From Glaciecola blandensis (lineage in GTDB: Bacteria > Pseudomonadota > Gammaproteobacteria > Enterobacterales > Alteromonadaceae): DNA of 64,000 nt. The DNA lies in assembly GCF_031846165.1 (NCBI RefSeq), contig NZ_JAVRIE010000003.1, positions 372,001-436,000 on the forward strand, in the 5' to 3' direction. This document shows positions 22,408-30,452 of the stretch, piece by piece (the stretch's first letter is position 1; every line of letters starts with the position of its first letter). The position numbers and the translations under genes were made by a program. Under the pieces are notes generated by a model. That model was not told the origin of the DNA, did no database searches, and worked only from the letters and a program-made list of their open reading frames with translations.

Positions 22408-23196
22408 ATGGTTGGGAATATGTCCAAAATGAGCAAGAGAACTCAAATAGCGTCATGCGTTCTAGGTGCCTTAGCACTAGGAAACGCTACGGTCGTCTCT
22501 GCAGATCAGCTTCAGGATTTACAGAAAGCAGAAGCAAAGATTCATACAGCTGCAGCGAAATCTCAAGAAAAAATCAATAACCTTTTTGAGCAATCACAAG
22601 AATTGTTGGCGGAATACAGAAACGTCATCGATACGACTGAAGGCTTGAAAGTGTATAACGATTACCTCGCGAACTTGGTTGCTGACCAACAGCGCGGTAT
22701 CGACTCTTTACAACGTCAAATCGATTCAATTGACGAAACGCGTCAAAACATCGTACCTCTTATGTTTGCAATGATTGACAGCTTGGAAGAGTTCATCAAT
22801 TTGGATATTCCAATCAATCTGGAAGAAAGACAGGAACGTGTACAAAGACTGCGTGACGTGATGAGCAACTCTAGCGTAACAGTTGCCGAGCGTTTCCGCT
22901 TAGTTCTTGAAGCTTACCAAACAGAAAATGAATACGGTACGAAAATCGAATCATATTCAGGTCAAATCGATGACAATGGTCAGAGTGTACAAGTTGATTT
23001 CTTCAACCTAGGCCGTACTGCTTTGTTAGCGCTATCTAAGGATCAAAAAGCCGCTTGGGTGTGGGATAACGATTCTCGCAGTTACCAGCAGCTAGGTGAT
23101 GAATACCTCAGCTCGGTAATTCAAGCTGTACGTATGGCGCAAGGCTTGGTTCCACAAGACCTTATTAAACTACCAATCAAAGCAGCTGCGGAGTAA
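22408..23196 (+). CDS. DUF3450 periplasmic coiled-coil protein of the TonB2 operon
   Basis: The 262-residue (or shorter) protein has a signal peptide (cut after VVSADQ region) and a long heptad-rich helix (about 35-130) followed by a compact C-terminal part with KDQKAAWVWDNDSRSYQQL. DUF3450 genes stand first in TonB2-TtpC operons of Vibrio and Shewanella. The protein probably works with the TtpC-type ExbB in the periplasm. ATGs at 22420 and 22429 are alternative starts; GGGA at 22414-22417 fits 22429 best. It ends 5 bases before the next gene, so they are cotranscribed. Confidence 0.85.
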   Translation: MVGNMSKMSKRTQIASCVLGALALGNATVVSADQLQDLQKAEAKIHTAAAKSQEKINNLFEQSQELLAEYRNVIDTTEGLKVYNDYLANLVADQQRGIDSLQRQIDSIDETRQNIVPLMFAMIDSLEEFINLDIPINLEERQERVQRLRDVMSNSSVTVAERFRLVLEAYQTENEYGTKIESYSGQIDDNGQSVQVDFFNLGRTALLALSKDQKAAWVWDNDSRSYQQLGDEYLSSVIQAVRMAQGLVPQDLIKLPIKAAAE

Positions 23197-23201
23197 GTTA
23201 A

Positions 23202-24560
23202 ATGAAAACAACAATTAAAACACTTGTTGCTGCAGCGACGATTGCCTGTATGTCGTCTTTTGCACAAGCGCAAACATCAACAACATTGCAAGACCTTTTG
23301 AAGAAGGTTGAGCAAAATGCAACTTCACAGTCGCGTGAAAACCAGCAACGTGAAGCTGAGTTTAAGCGTAACAGAGACCAACAAGCGGGCCTTCTGCGTC
23401 AAGCGAAAGCTGACCTTAGAGCAGAAGAGCAACGTGGCGACCGTTTAGCAGCACAGTTTGCAGCAAACGAACAATCGCTTATCGACAAAGAAATTGAACT
23501 AGACCAAGCTAAGGGCGACCTTGGTGAAATGTTTGGTGTTGTTCGCCAAGCTTCATCTGACGCGTATGGTCGTATTTCAACCTCTATCGTGAGTGCTGAA
23601 TTCCCAGGTCGTGAAGAGTTCTTGAAAGAAATGTCTAGTGACTCCAAAGGTCTTCCGAATATTGAAGAATTGAGAAAGCTTTGGGTTTCTTTACAAACTG
23701 AAATGACTGCATCAGGTCAAGTAAGCCGTTTCACGAAAGAAGTTGCTAACTTGGACGGTGGTAAGTCTGAACAATCTATCTTACGAATCGGTACCTTCAA
23801 CTTAATCGGTGAGCAAGGCTACCTGATCTATGACGAATCTGAAGGTCAAGTGACTCCTCTAGGTCGTCAGCCAGATAGCTTCCAGGTAAATACTACACAA
23901 GACCTACTAGCTGCACAGTCTGGGTTTGTGCCAGTGTTTGTGGATCCATCGCGTGGCGTTATCTTGAACTTGTTCAAGCAAAAAGCGACTTGGTCTGAAA
24001 GATATCATGCTGGTAAAGAAGTGGGCTATACCATTACTGCTATGCTTCTTATCGGCCTTTTAATTGGTTTGTATAAGTTTGTTACTCTATCTGCTGTTGG
24101 TGCGAAGATGAAGTCACAACTTAAGAATGTTGACTCACCAAATACTTCAAACCCGCTTGGCCGTATCCTTACAGTGTATGCTGACAACAAGCAAGCTGAT
24201 GTTGAGACACTAGAATTGAAACTTGATGAAGCGATTCTCCGCGAGCTACCAAGAATCGATGCTGGCGTTAATATCATTAAGATTTTTGCTGCAATTGCAC
24301 CGTTACTAGGTCTACTAGGTACGGTATTGGGTATGATCGAAACCTTCCAACAAATTACTTTGTTCGGTACAGGCGACCCAAGAATCATGGCTGGTTCAAT
24401 CTCAATGGCACTAGTGACTACCGCTCAAGGTATTATCGCTGCTTTACCATTAATCTTGGTACACAGCATCGTAGCTGCGAAGGCTAAGTCTATAGTTCAC
24501 GTACTTGACGAGCAAACTGCTGGATACATCGCAGCAGCTGCTGAGACGGAGAAAGCTTAA
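23202..24560 (+). CDS. ttpC: TtpC-type MotA/TolQ/ExbB proton-channel protein with periplasmic coiled coil
   Basis: The 452-residue protein is a fusion-like ExbB. A signal peptide (1-23, SFAQAQ) and a long periplasmic coiled coil (30-150) precede a globular part, a membrane helix AMLLIGLLIGLYKFVTL (about 280) and a C-terminal MotA_ExbB domain with the signature FAAIAPLLGLLGTVLGMIETFQ (about 365-386). In Vibrio, TtpC is a required fourth component of the TonB2 system. Here it lies between DUF3450 and a second, normal-sized ExbB, as expected. It should help energise outer-membrane receptors. Confidence 0.9.
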   Translation: MKTTIKTLVAAATIACMSSFAQAQTSTTLQDLLKKVEQNATSQSRENQQREAEFKRNRDQQAGLLRQAKADLRAEEQRGDRLAAQFAANEQSLIDKEIELDQAKGDLGEMFGVVRQASSDAYGRISTSIVSAEFPGREEFLKEMSSDSKGLPNIEELRKLWVSLQTEMTASGQVSRFTKEVANLDGGKSEQSILRIGTFNLIGEQGYLIYDESEGQVTPLGRQPDSFQVNTTQDLLAAQSGFVPVFVDPSRGVILNLFKQKATWSERYHAGKEVGYTITAMLLIGLLIGLYKFVTLSAVGAKMKSQLKNVDSPNTSNPLGRILTVYADNKQADVETLELKLDEAILRELPRIDAGVNIIKIFAAIAPLLGLLGTVLGMIETFQQITLFGTGDPRIMAGSISMALVTTAQGIIAALPLILVHSIVAAKAKSIVHVLDEQTAGYIAAAAETEKA

Positions 24561-24561
24561 T

Positions 24562-25086
24562 ATGTTGTACCTGATTGGATTATGGGAATCTGTCAGGGAC
24601 TTTATCGCTACCGGCGGTGACGTGTTGTATTTCGTTGCTGCCGCGCTTTTCCTAATGTGGGTTTTAATGGTTGAGCGTTATTGGTATTTAACTTCTGTGT
24701 TTCCATCAGTAAAGAAAAAAATTATTGCTGACTGGGACGCAAGAACAGATACCACTTCATGGTATGCGCATAGAATTCGTGACACGTGGATTTCACAGGC
24801 GTCAGATTCTTTGAATGCAAGAATGCTAATTATCCGTACATTAGTGGCTATGTGTCCATTAATAGGACTGTTAGGCACAGTAACCGGCATGATCGGTGTA
24901 TTCGAGAGTATGGCAACACAAGGTACTGGTAACCCAAGAATAATGGCTGCTGGTATTTCGATGGCAACGATTCCAACAATGGCTGGAATGGTTGCGGCTC
25001 TTTCTGGACTGTTTTTCAGTTCACGTCTTGAAGCGAAAGCGAAGATGATGAAAGAGACATTAATCGATAGTCTGCCTCATCATTAA
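24562..25086 (+). CDS. exbB: ExbB2-type biopolymer transport protein
   Basis: The 174-residue protein is an ExbB/TolQ proton channel subunit: a first membrane helix VLYFVAAALFLMWVLMVERYW (about 17-37), then TLVAMCPLIGLLGTVTGMIGVFE and a third helix AGISMATIPTMAGMVAALSGLFFS. ATG 24562 is chosen because the longer frame from 24505 would overlap the TtpC gene by 56 bases and adds residues not typical of ExbB. It is one base after the ttpC stop and 11 bases before exbD. It forms a pentameric motor with ExbD. Confidence 0.93.
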   Translation: MLYLIGLWESVRDFIATGGDVLYFVAAALFLMWVLMVERYWYLTSVFPSVKKKIIADWDARTDTTSWYAHRIRDTWISQASDSLNARMLIIRTLVAMCPLIGLLGTVTGMIGVFESMATQGTGNPRIMAAGISMATIPTMAGMVAALSGLFFSSRLEAKAKMMKETLIDSLPHH

Positions 25087-25097
25087 GAGAGATTAGT

Positions 25098-25496
25098 ATG
25101 GGTCGTAAAGTAAGAGAACAAGAAGAAGACGCCCAGATCGACATGACGCCGATGTTGGACGTTGTCTTCATCATGCTTATCTTCTTCATCGTTACCACGG
25201 TATTTGTTAAGCAAGCGGGTATGGAAGTAAACAAACCTGAAGGCGAGACTGCGGTACTTAAGAAGAAAGCGAATATATTTATCGCGATTACCGAAGATGG
25301 TGATATTTGGATGGACCGTCGTGAAATATCAGTTGAGACTGTCACAGCGAACCTTGAAAAATTGCTAGCAGAACAACCTTCAGAAGTTGTTTTCATTCAA
25401 GCCGACTCCAAAGCAAAACATGGTGTTGTGGTTGAAGTGATGGATGCAGTGAAAGATGCTGGCATTGATCGCGTAGCAGTAGCGGTGAGGAGTTAA
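25098..25496 (+). CDS. exbD: ExbD2-type biopolymer transport protein
   Basis: The 132-residue protein has the ExbD/TolR layout: a short cytoplasmic N-terminus, one membrane helix VVFIMLIFFIVTTVFV (about 22-37) and a periplasmic domain. The conserved proton-carrying aspartate lies in IDMTPMLDVVFIMLIFF. An AGAGA ribosome-binding site precedes ATG 25098. It ends one base before tonB, so the motor and TonB are made together. Confidence 0.94.
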   Translation: MGRKVREQEEDAQIDMTPMLDVVFIMLIFFIVTTVFVKQAGMEVNKPEGETAVLKKKANIFIAITEDGDIWMDRREISVETVTANLEKLLAEQPSEVVFIQADSKAKHGVVVEVMDAVKDAGIDRVAVAVRS

Positions 25497-25497
25497 C

Positions 25498-26106
25498 ATG
25501 ATAAGAGCGATAATTTCGATATTATTAGGCGCTGCCATTGCTTTTGGTCTGTTTGTCGTAATGGCTAAATTGGTCGAAAACGATGGTAAGGCTCAAGAAA
25601 AGCTTGATCCGCCACCAGTAATCGACATCGTTATGCAAAAGCCTGACGATGAAGTTAATACTCGCGTGAGAAAGCCACCACCGCCGCCACCACCGCCTCA
25701 AGAGCCACCAAAGGTTGAGCCATTGGAGCCTGATCAAGCTGAACCAGATAATACTGGTTTTAGTTTAGCACTTCCTAGTGTTGATACAGGTGACATTGGT
25801 GTAAGTATTGGCGGTGTGGGTGCCATGCGTGATGGTGACGCAGCACCTATTGTACGTATTCCACCAGAGTATCCGCCTCAAGCATCTCGTGATGGTAAAG
25901 AGGGATGGGTAAAACTATCTTTCACAATCAACGAAGTAGGTGGTGTTGAGGATGTCGAGGTAATCGACGCGGATCCAAAACGTATTTTTGACCGCTCTGC
26001 GAAACGTGCATTACGTAAGTGGAAATATAGACCTAAAATTGTTGACGGCGTTGCTCAGAAACAGTTTGGTCTTGAAGTTCAATTAGACTTTAAGTTGGAT
26101 CAATAA
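25498..26106 (+). CDS. tonB: TonB2-type energy-transducing protein
   Basis: The 202-residue protein has an N-terminal membrane helix (about residues 4-24), a proline-rich periplasmic stretch with eight consecutive prolines (residues 61-68, PPPPPPPP, then QEPPKVEPLEP) and a C-terminal TonB domain (about 115-200: YPPQASRDGKEGWVKLSF, RALRKWKYRPKI). The short linker is typical of TonB2 proteins and is why TtpC is needed to span the periplasm. It contacts TonB boxes of receptors such as the two TBDRs in this window. Confidence 0.94.
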   Translation: MIRAIISILLGAAIAFGLFVVMAKLVENDGKAQEKLDPPPVIDIVMQKPDDEVNTRVRKPPPPPPPPQEPPKVEPLEPDQAEPDNTGFSLALPSVDTGDIGVSIGGVGAMRDGDAAPIVRIPPEYPPQASRDGKEGWVKLSFTINEVGGVEDVEVIDADPKRIFDRSAKRALRKWKYRPKIVDGVAQKQFGLEVQLDFKLDQ

Positions 26107-26107
26107 T

Positions 26108-27379
26108 ATGAAGAAGCAATTTAAAAATCTAAAGGCAACGGTCTTAATGACTTCCGCGCTAGTTTTAGGTTCTTATTCGTCTCTTTCTATGGCTCAATCG
26201 TCTATGCAGGTTCAGTGCCCAGGGTACAAACCTGCTAAGACCAAACTCTTGAGCGAAAGAACGGGTAAAAAGCTGAACAAAGCGTTCGAAGCTTATAACC
26301 AAGACTTAACGAAAGAAGCTATCGACCTTCTATATGAAATTGAGGCTAAAGACCCTTTCGACCGTGCATCGGTAGACCGTTTTTTGGGTCAGTTATTGAT
26401 TTCAGAAGATGGTAAAAGAGCTGAAGCGAAAGACTATCTTGAGCGTGCCGTAAAAACTAAGGTACTTAATGACAACGACCATGCACCACTATTGAAGCTA
26501 GTTGGCGACCTTGAATATGAGGCAGGCAATTACGAAGTGGCAATGAGTTGGTTCGATAAGTGGATGGACTTTACGTGTAAAGAAGATGGCTTGACCTATT
26601 TAAAAATTGCTAAATCTTATATCGAGATGAAGCAAATGGAGAAGGTCATTGCGCCCGCCGATAAAGCGATCGCATTAATGGATCCACCTAAAGAAGGTGC
26701 ATACTCTTTAAAAGTACAGTCTTACTATGAACGTAAAATGTATAACGAAGCTATTGATGTTATGGAAACAGCTATTCACGTTTTCCCAGACTCAGATACT
26801 TGGTATACGCGTTTAGGTCTGTTTTATCAAATTACAGAGCAGTACCAAAAAGCATTGGCGATGTTTGAGTTGTCTTATATGCAAGGCTTTTTGACTACAG
26901 CAACTCAACATAAACAGTTTGCTCAGTTGTATGCCGTCAATGGTATTCCACATAAAGCGGCTGAAATCGTTGAGAAGCACATTAAGTCTGGTTTGATACC
27001 AAGAGATAAAGATAACCTTTCTAGTGTAGCGAATTCTTTATACCAAGCGCGTGAGTTCAAGAAAGCCGCTGTGTATTTTGGAGAAGCTGCAAAAGTGGGT
27101 AACGATCCAGACTTGTATCGTCGTCAAGGTTCTATGTTATTGTCAGCTGGTGATTATAAAGGTGCGGTTGAAGCATTGAATAAAGCATTAGTTAACAATG
27201 CAGAAAACGAAGGTAAAGTGCACTACGCTCTAATTGAAGCGCATTTTTACCTTGGTGATTACAAAGCTGCCATGTTAGCCGCGAACAAAGCTAAAACGTT
27301 CCGCGCGATTCGTAAAAATGCAGACGCTTGGATACCTTATATCCAAACCAAAGCGACGAATAAAGGCATACGAATTTAG
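26108..27379 (+). CDS. TPR-repeat protein of the TonB2 operon
   Basis: The 423-residue protein is exported (signal peptide about 1-29, ending SLSMAQS) and contains tetratricopeptide-like repeats throughout (e.g. YEAGNYEVAMSWFDKWMDF, NEAIDVMETAIHVFPDSDTWYTRLG, GDYKGAVEALNKAL). It is last in the DUF3450-ttpC-exbB-exbD-tonB operon, starting one base after the tonB stop. Such a TPR gene commonly closes TonB2 operons. It probably scaffolds the periplasmic parts of the complex, but no activity can be assigned. Confidence 0.85.
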   Translation: MKKQFKNLKATVLMTSALVLGSYSSLSMAQSSMQVQCPGYKPAKTKLLSERTGKKLNKAFEAYNQDLTKEAIDLLYEIEAKDPFDRASVDRFLGQLLISEDGKRAEAKDYLERAVKTKVLNDNDHAPLLKLVGDLEYEAGNYEVAMSWFDKWMDFTCKEDGLTYLKIAKSYIEMKQMEKVIAPADKAIALMDPPKEGAYSLKVQSYYERKMYNEAIDVMETAIHVFPDSDTWYTRLGLFYQITEQYQKALAMFELSYMQGFLTTATQHKQFAQLYAVNGIPHKAAEIVEKHIKSGLIPRDKDNLSSVANSLYQAREFKKAAVYFGEAAKVGNDPDLYRRQGSMLLSAGDYKGAVEALNKALVNNAENEGKVHYALIEAHFYLGDYKAAMLAANKAKTFRAIRKNADAWIPYIQTKATNKGIRI

Positions 27380-27394
27380 TAGATTGCTAAAGCA

Positions 27395-27426
27395 GAAAAA
27401 AGCTCCGTTTAAACGGAGCTTTTTTA
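27395..27426. terminator. Bidirectional terminator between the TonB2 operon and tmcA
   Basis: AAAAAAGCTCCG-TTTAAA-CGGAGCTTTTTT is a perfect palindrome with T-runs on both strands. It ends the TonB2 operon (16 bases after its last stop) and also lies just past the end of the converging tmcA gene. Confidence 0.93.
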
Positions 27427-27429
27427 TTT

Positions 27430-29712
27430 CTACTTTAAAAAAGTGAGCAACTGTTTACACGTTTCCCTCATAGCTTCTAATGTTAACCCTTTTTCTTGCT
27501 TCGGCATGTGGCCTGCTAAAAGACAGAATAGGGTCTCCATGCTGATCTCAATTGTATTTTGTAAGGTTGCTTGTTCAGAGCTTGTGATGTCAGCGCGCAG
27601 AAGTAGCATATTTGCACTGTATATAGCTGGCATACTTAAGTTAAAGCTTCGTTTACCCTCAACAAAGTCGTGTAATTGGCGCTGGATAATAGCCTTACTG
27701 CTGTTTTTAACGGGTAAGGAGTCATCAACGGGTAAGGAGTCATCAACGGGTAAGGAGTCATCAACGAGTAAGGAGCCACTAAGCTCGGCTTCTAATTTAT
27801 CTCTTATAAACTCAATAGCAGGTTCGTTTTCAATGTCTATGAGTTGCAATTGAAGCACTCGTAATTCAAGTAAGGCCCTTAGTTGCATCTCATAACCTTT
27901 AGTTAAAGGCTTTGTCATAATAATGCTATGTTTTCCGCTTGAGGTGTCTACTCTCATTCCGGCTTTAACAAACTGAAAATCACTCTTATACCAGAAGTTA
28001 ACTAATTCAGAGGTAACACCGAAAGATGTTTGTAAACTGTTTATCGAAGAGTCTTCTCTCGCTTTTTGCTCAAGATGATTTAGCAGATAAGTGCCAATAC
28101 CATATCCTTTATGCTGATGGCGTACTGCGATTCTACTAATGCGCCAAGAGACTTGTGACATAAAGGTCTCTATTGAATAGCTGGTACACAGATTTTGTGC
28201 AACAAGATGTCCCGGAACGCGTCGTTCACCACTTGCTATTTGATTTATAAGCGCGGACTGGTTATGTGGTAGGCCACCTTCGACTTGCACCAATGCCGCA
28301 GCAAGGGCTTCTATCGGCGTATTTTCAGACTGTTCAGCTTTTAATACTGTTAAAAATACAATCTGATCATTAACGTCTAGCATGCGCATTAAGTCATCAG
28401 GTGTCGTCTGATAGTGACTTTGAAGCAGAATGCTGAATACTGAAAGTAGCAGTTCTTCATTGTTTATGAGGTCTTGTTTGCTTAGCCTGAGCGTTTGAAG
28501 TCCTTCATTCAGATTGTCTGCCTTGTTTTGAACTTTGTTTAGCGTCCCCTTTATATTCTGATTAAAGTTTATGCTTGGAGCAAAGGCCTGTTCAAAACTT
28601 GCTTCTAAAACGTCGCTTTCATACCATCTGATAGGAGAGGATAGTTGGCTAGTAATACAAGCGTATTCTTCTTTTGCTAATGCTGGCAATACTCTTAACG
28701 TAAAACCTAAGCCACTGCCTTCATAACCTACTTGCGTACTTGCCATTATCACTTTATCAAAGTGAGCACATACGTCGAGAAGAAGCTCCGGAGGGAGAGA
28801 GGCTGCTTCATCTATGAGTAAACAAGCTTGTTTATTTAGACTGGTAAGGCGGTCGATAGGGACATATGTGATTTTAGTCGATGCAAGGTTGCCGTCGTTT
28901 GCGCCCGAATGGTCTGCGTTTTGATTAATATAAGCGCTAAACTCGTTTATTGCTCTCTCACAATTATAACGGTGGAGCGCAGTTATGTAGATTTCACTTT
29001 GAGCATTAGCCAAGCATAAGTCGGCTGCGATTTGTGCTAGCAAGGTAGATTTGCCGCGTCCTCGTTTTGCTGTAATAACAGAAACAGAGGCATTGTCTTG
29101 TAAGGCTTTAAGATGATCACGCTTCGTTTTTTGTTGATGAGGAGTTAGTACACAAGCCCCTGAGACTTTTTCTTGCTCAACTGGCGCGCTCTTTACGTCA
29201 TCGATGGCTTTGCAATAGGGGAGTTTACTTTCCTTACTGTTTTTTGCGTATATCGCACTCGATTTATCAAGCTGAACTTGCTTCAAAAATCGCTGAATAA
29301 ATGTACTATGCGTATGTTTTTCGCCATAGCTAAATTGTATACCTGGCGTTTGAGCTTCGTATTCAGGCCAATGCTGTAGCTCAGGACACACTATAATAAA
29401 CAGCCCACCTTTTTGAACAGTACCTTCAAGCCCAAGTACAGCGCTAGGTTTTAAACCATCGAAAGCATTGTAAATAACACACGAGAATTCATAACCTAAG
29501 TACTGTTTGTAGTGTTTATTCTGAATGACTTTATGTTCATTATCAGTATCAATAAGCGCTTGTTTTGAAATAAACAAGCAGGAAGCAGGTAACGCGAGCT
29601 CTTTTAACTGAGACTGGCACCAAACTAAGGAGCCAGACAGCACTAGAAGTTGTCTATGCGAAGCGAATCTCTTTCGCTCCTCAAACCAGGTTTTCAATGA
29701 ATTGTCTGTCAA
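27430..29712 (-). CDS. tmcA: tRNA(Met) cytidine acetyltransferase TmcA
   Basis: TmcA uses acetyl-CoA and ATP to make N4-acetylcytidine at the wobble base of elongator tRNA-Met. The 760-residue protein contains an N-terminal DUF1726-like region, a RecD-type helicase module with Walker A AKRGRGKS (about residue 215) and DEAA (Walker B), then a GNAT acetyltransferase domain with SRIAVRHQHKGYGIGTYLLNHL (about 528-549) and a C-terminal tRNA-binding part. Residues 647-665 consist of three VDDSLP repeats encoded by an 18-base tandem repeat. Length is near the usual 670-700 plus insertions. Confidence 0.93.
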   Translation of the reverse strand: MTDNSLKTWFEERKRFASHRQLLVLSGSLVWCQSQLKELALPASCLFISKQALIDTDNEHKVIQNKHYKQYLGYEFSCVIYNAFDGLKPSAVLGLEGTVQKGGLFIIVCPELQHWPEYEAQTPGIQFSYGEKHTHSTFIQRFLKQVQLDKSSAIYAKNSKESKLPYCKAIDDVKSAPVEQEKVSGACVLTPHQQKTKRDHLKALQDNASVSVITAKRGRGKSTLLAQIAADLCLANAQSEIYITALHRYNCERAINEFSAYINQNADHSGANDGNLASTKITYVPIDRLTSLNKQACLLIDEAASLPPELLLDVCAHFDKVIMASTQVGYEGSGLGFTLRVLPALAKEEYACITSQLSSPIRWYESDVLEASFEQAFAPSINFNQNIKGTLNKVQNKADNLNEGLQTLRLSKQDLINNEELLLSVFSILLQSHYQTTPDDLMRMLDVNDQIVFLTVLKAEQSENTPIEALAAALVQVEGGLPHNQSALINQIASGERRVPGHLVAQNLCTSYSIETFMSQVSWRISRIAVRHQHKGYGIGTYLLNHLEQKAREDSSINSLQTSFGVTSELVNFWYKSDFQFVKAGMRVDTSSGKHSIIMTKPLTKGYEMQLRALLELRVLQLQLIDIENEPAIEFIRDKLEAELSGSLLVDDSLPVDDSLPVDDSLPVKNSSKAIIQRQLHDFVEGKRSFNLSMPAIYSANMLLLRADITSSEQATLQNTIEISMETLFCLLAGHMPKQEKGLTLEAMRETCKQLLTFLK
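27713..27784 (-). repeat. 18-bp in-frame minisatellite inside tmcA
   Basis: GGTAAGGAGTCATCAACG occurs three times without a mismatch (27713-27730, 27731-27748, 27749-27766), followed by a degenerate fourth copy (27767-27784). On the coding strand it encodes VDDSLP repeats in the C-terminal part of TmcA. Since 18 is a multiple of three, gain or loss of copies would change length but not frame. Confidence 0.93.
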
Positions 29713-29776
29713 TCTTTAGGCTCTACTTTATAATACACAAGCTATTTATTTATATTCTAACTCGATAAGGAAAAAA

Positions 29777-30190
29777 ATGCGTTTTTTATCAAGACGTTTA
29801 GTCATGCCAAATGACCTCAATTATGCAAATGCTCTGTTCGGCGGCCGTGCCCTTGAATGGATTGATGAAGAGGCTGCGATCTACGCTATTTGCCAATTAG
29901 AAACAAATTGCCTAGTGACAAAGCATATCGGTGAAATCTCTTTCGAATCACCTGCAACGCAAGGGGATATTGTTGAGTTTGGTTTAGCAACGAAGAAAGT
30001 CGGTAAAACCTCAATCACAGTGACCTGTTTAGTGCGAAACAAAGCAACAAAGAAAACGATTTGCTTGGCAGATGACATTGTTTTCGTCAGAGTCGACCCT
30101 GACACAAAACTACCGGTGCCACACGGCAAAACGATAGAGGCTTTAGTGGCGCAAACTCAGGAAGAAATGAAGTCTCTTAATATCTTGTAG
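29777..30190 (+). CDS. Hotdog-fold acyl-CoA thioesterase (YciA/BACH type)
   Basis: The 137-residue protein is a single hotdog domain that hydrolyses acyl-CoA to free acid and CoA. NYANALFGGRALEWIDEEAAIYA (residues 15-37) carries the conserved Asn/Gly and acidic residue of this thioesterase class, and GDIVEFGLATKKVGKTSITV the second strand signature. It is divergent from tmcA across 64 bases and is probably monocistronic. The exact chain-length preference is not visible. Confidence 0.85.
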   Translation: MRFLSRRLVMPNDLNYANALFGGRALEWIDEEAAIYAICQLETNCLVTKHIGEISFESPATQGDIVEFGLATKKVGKTSITVTCLVRNKATKKTICLADDIVFVRVDPDTKLPVPHGKTIEALVAQTQEEMKSLNIL

Positions 30191-30302
30191 AAACTGTCAC
30201 ATCAATATTGCATGCGTTATAAACAATTGAATTAATAAAAGGTTTACAAAGCCTTTATTGTTGATATCATCGCATCGCAAATTGCTTAGGCGATTTGTTT
30301 TT

Positions 30303-30388
30303 AACCAGGGGGTGCAACTTAAGGTTGCTGAGATTCGGAAGAAAACCCTTATTTACCTGATCCGGTTAGTACCGGCGTAGGAATGGTT
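30303..30388 (+). promoter_or_regulatory. TPP riboswitch (THI element)
   Basis: The core GGGGGTGC...GCTGAGA...ACCCTT...ACCTGATCCGGTTAGTACCGGCGTAGGAA matches the THI-box consensus. AACCA (30303-30307) and TGGTT (30384-30388) close stem P1. It sits 65 bases before a TonB-dependent receptor gene whose operon also encodes a thiamine-binding domain protein and a PnuT-like permease, so it should switch off thiamine import when TPP is plentiful. The ribosome-binding site GAAGAGAAGC at 30440-30449 could be hidden by CTCTTTTCT at 30421-30429; this expression platform is tentative. Confidence 0.95.
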
Positions 30389-30452
30389 GTATCACACATC
30401 AATTACCTGCTCCAAAACCGGCTCTTTTCTATGGAATTGAAGAGAAGCTAAA

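Noticed and set aside
22239..22436. 65-codon minus-strand frame in the divergent region before the TonB2 operon
   Set aside because: Overlaps the start of the DUF3450 gene and expected promoters; run of isoleucines from AT-rich DNA.
24026..24388. 120-codon minus-strand frame within ttpC
   Set aside because: Mirror of the conserved MotA/ExbB domain; composition not protein-like.
27443..27853. 136-codon frame on the plus strand opposite tmcA, containing GKESST repeats
   Set aside because: It is the antisense of the tmcA minisatellite and C-terminus; no ribosome-binding site and tmcA is a clear gene.
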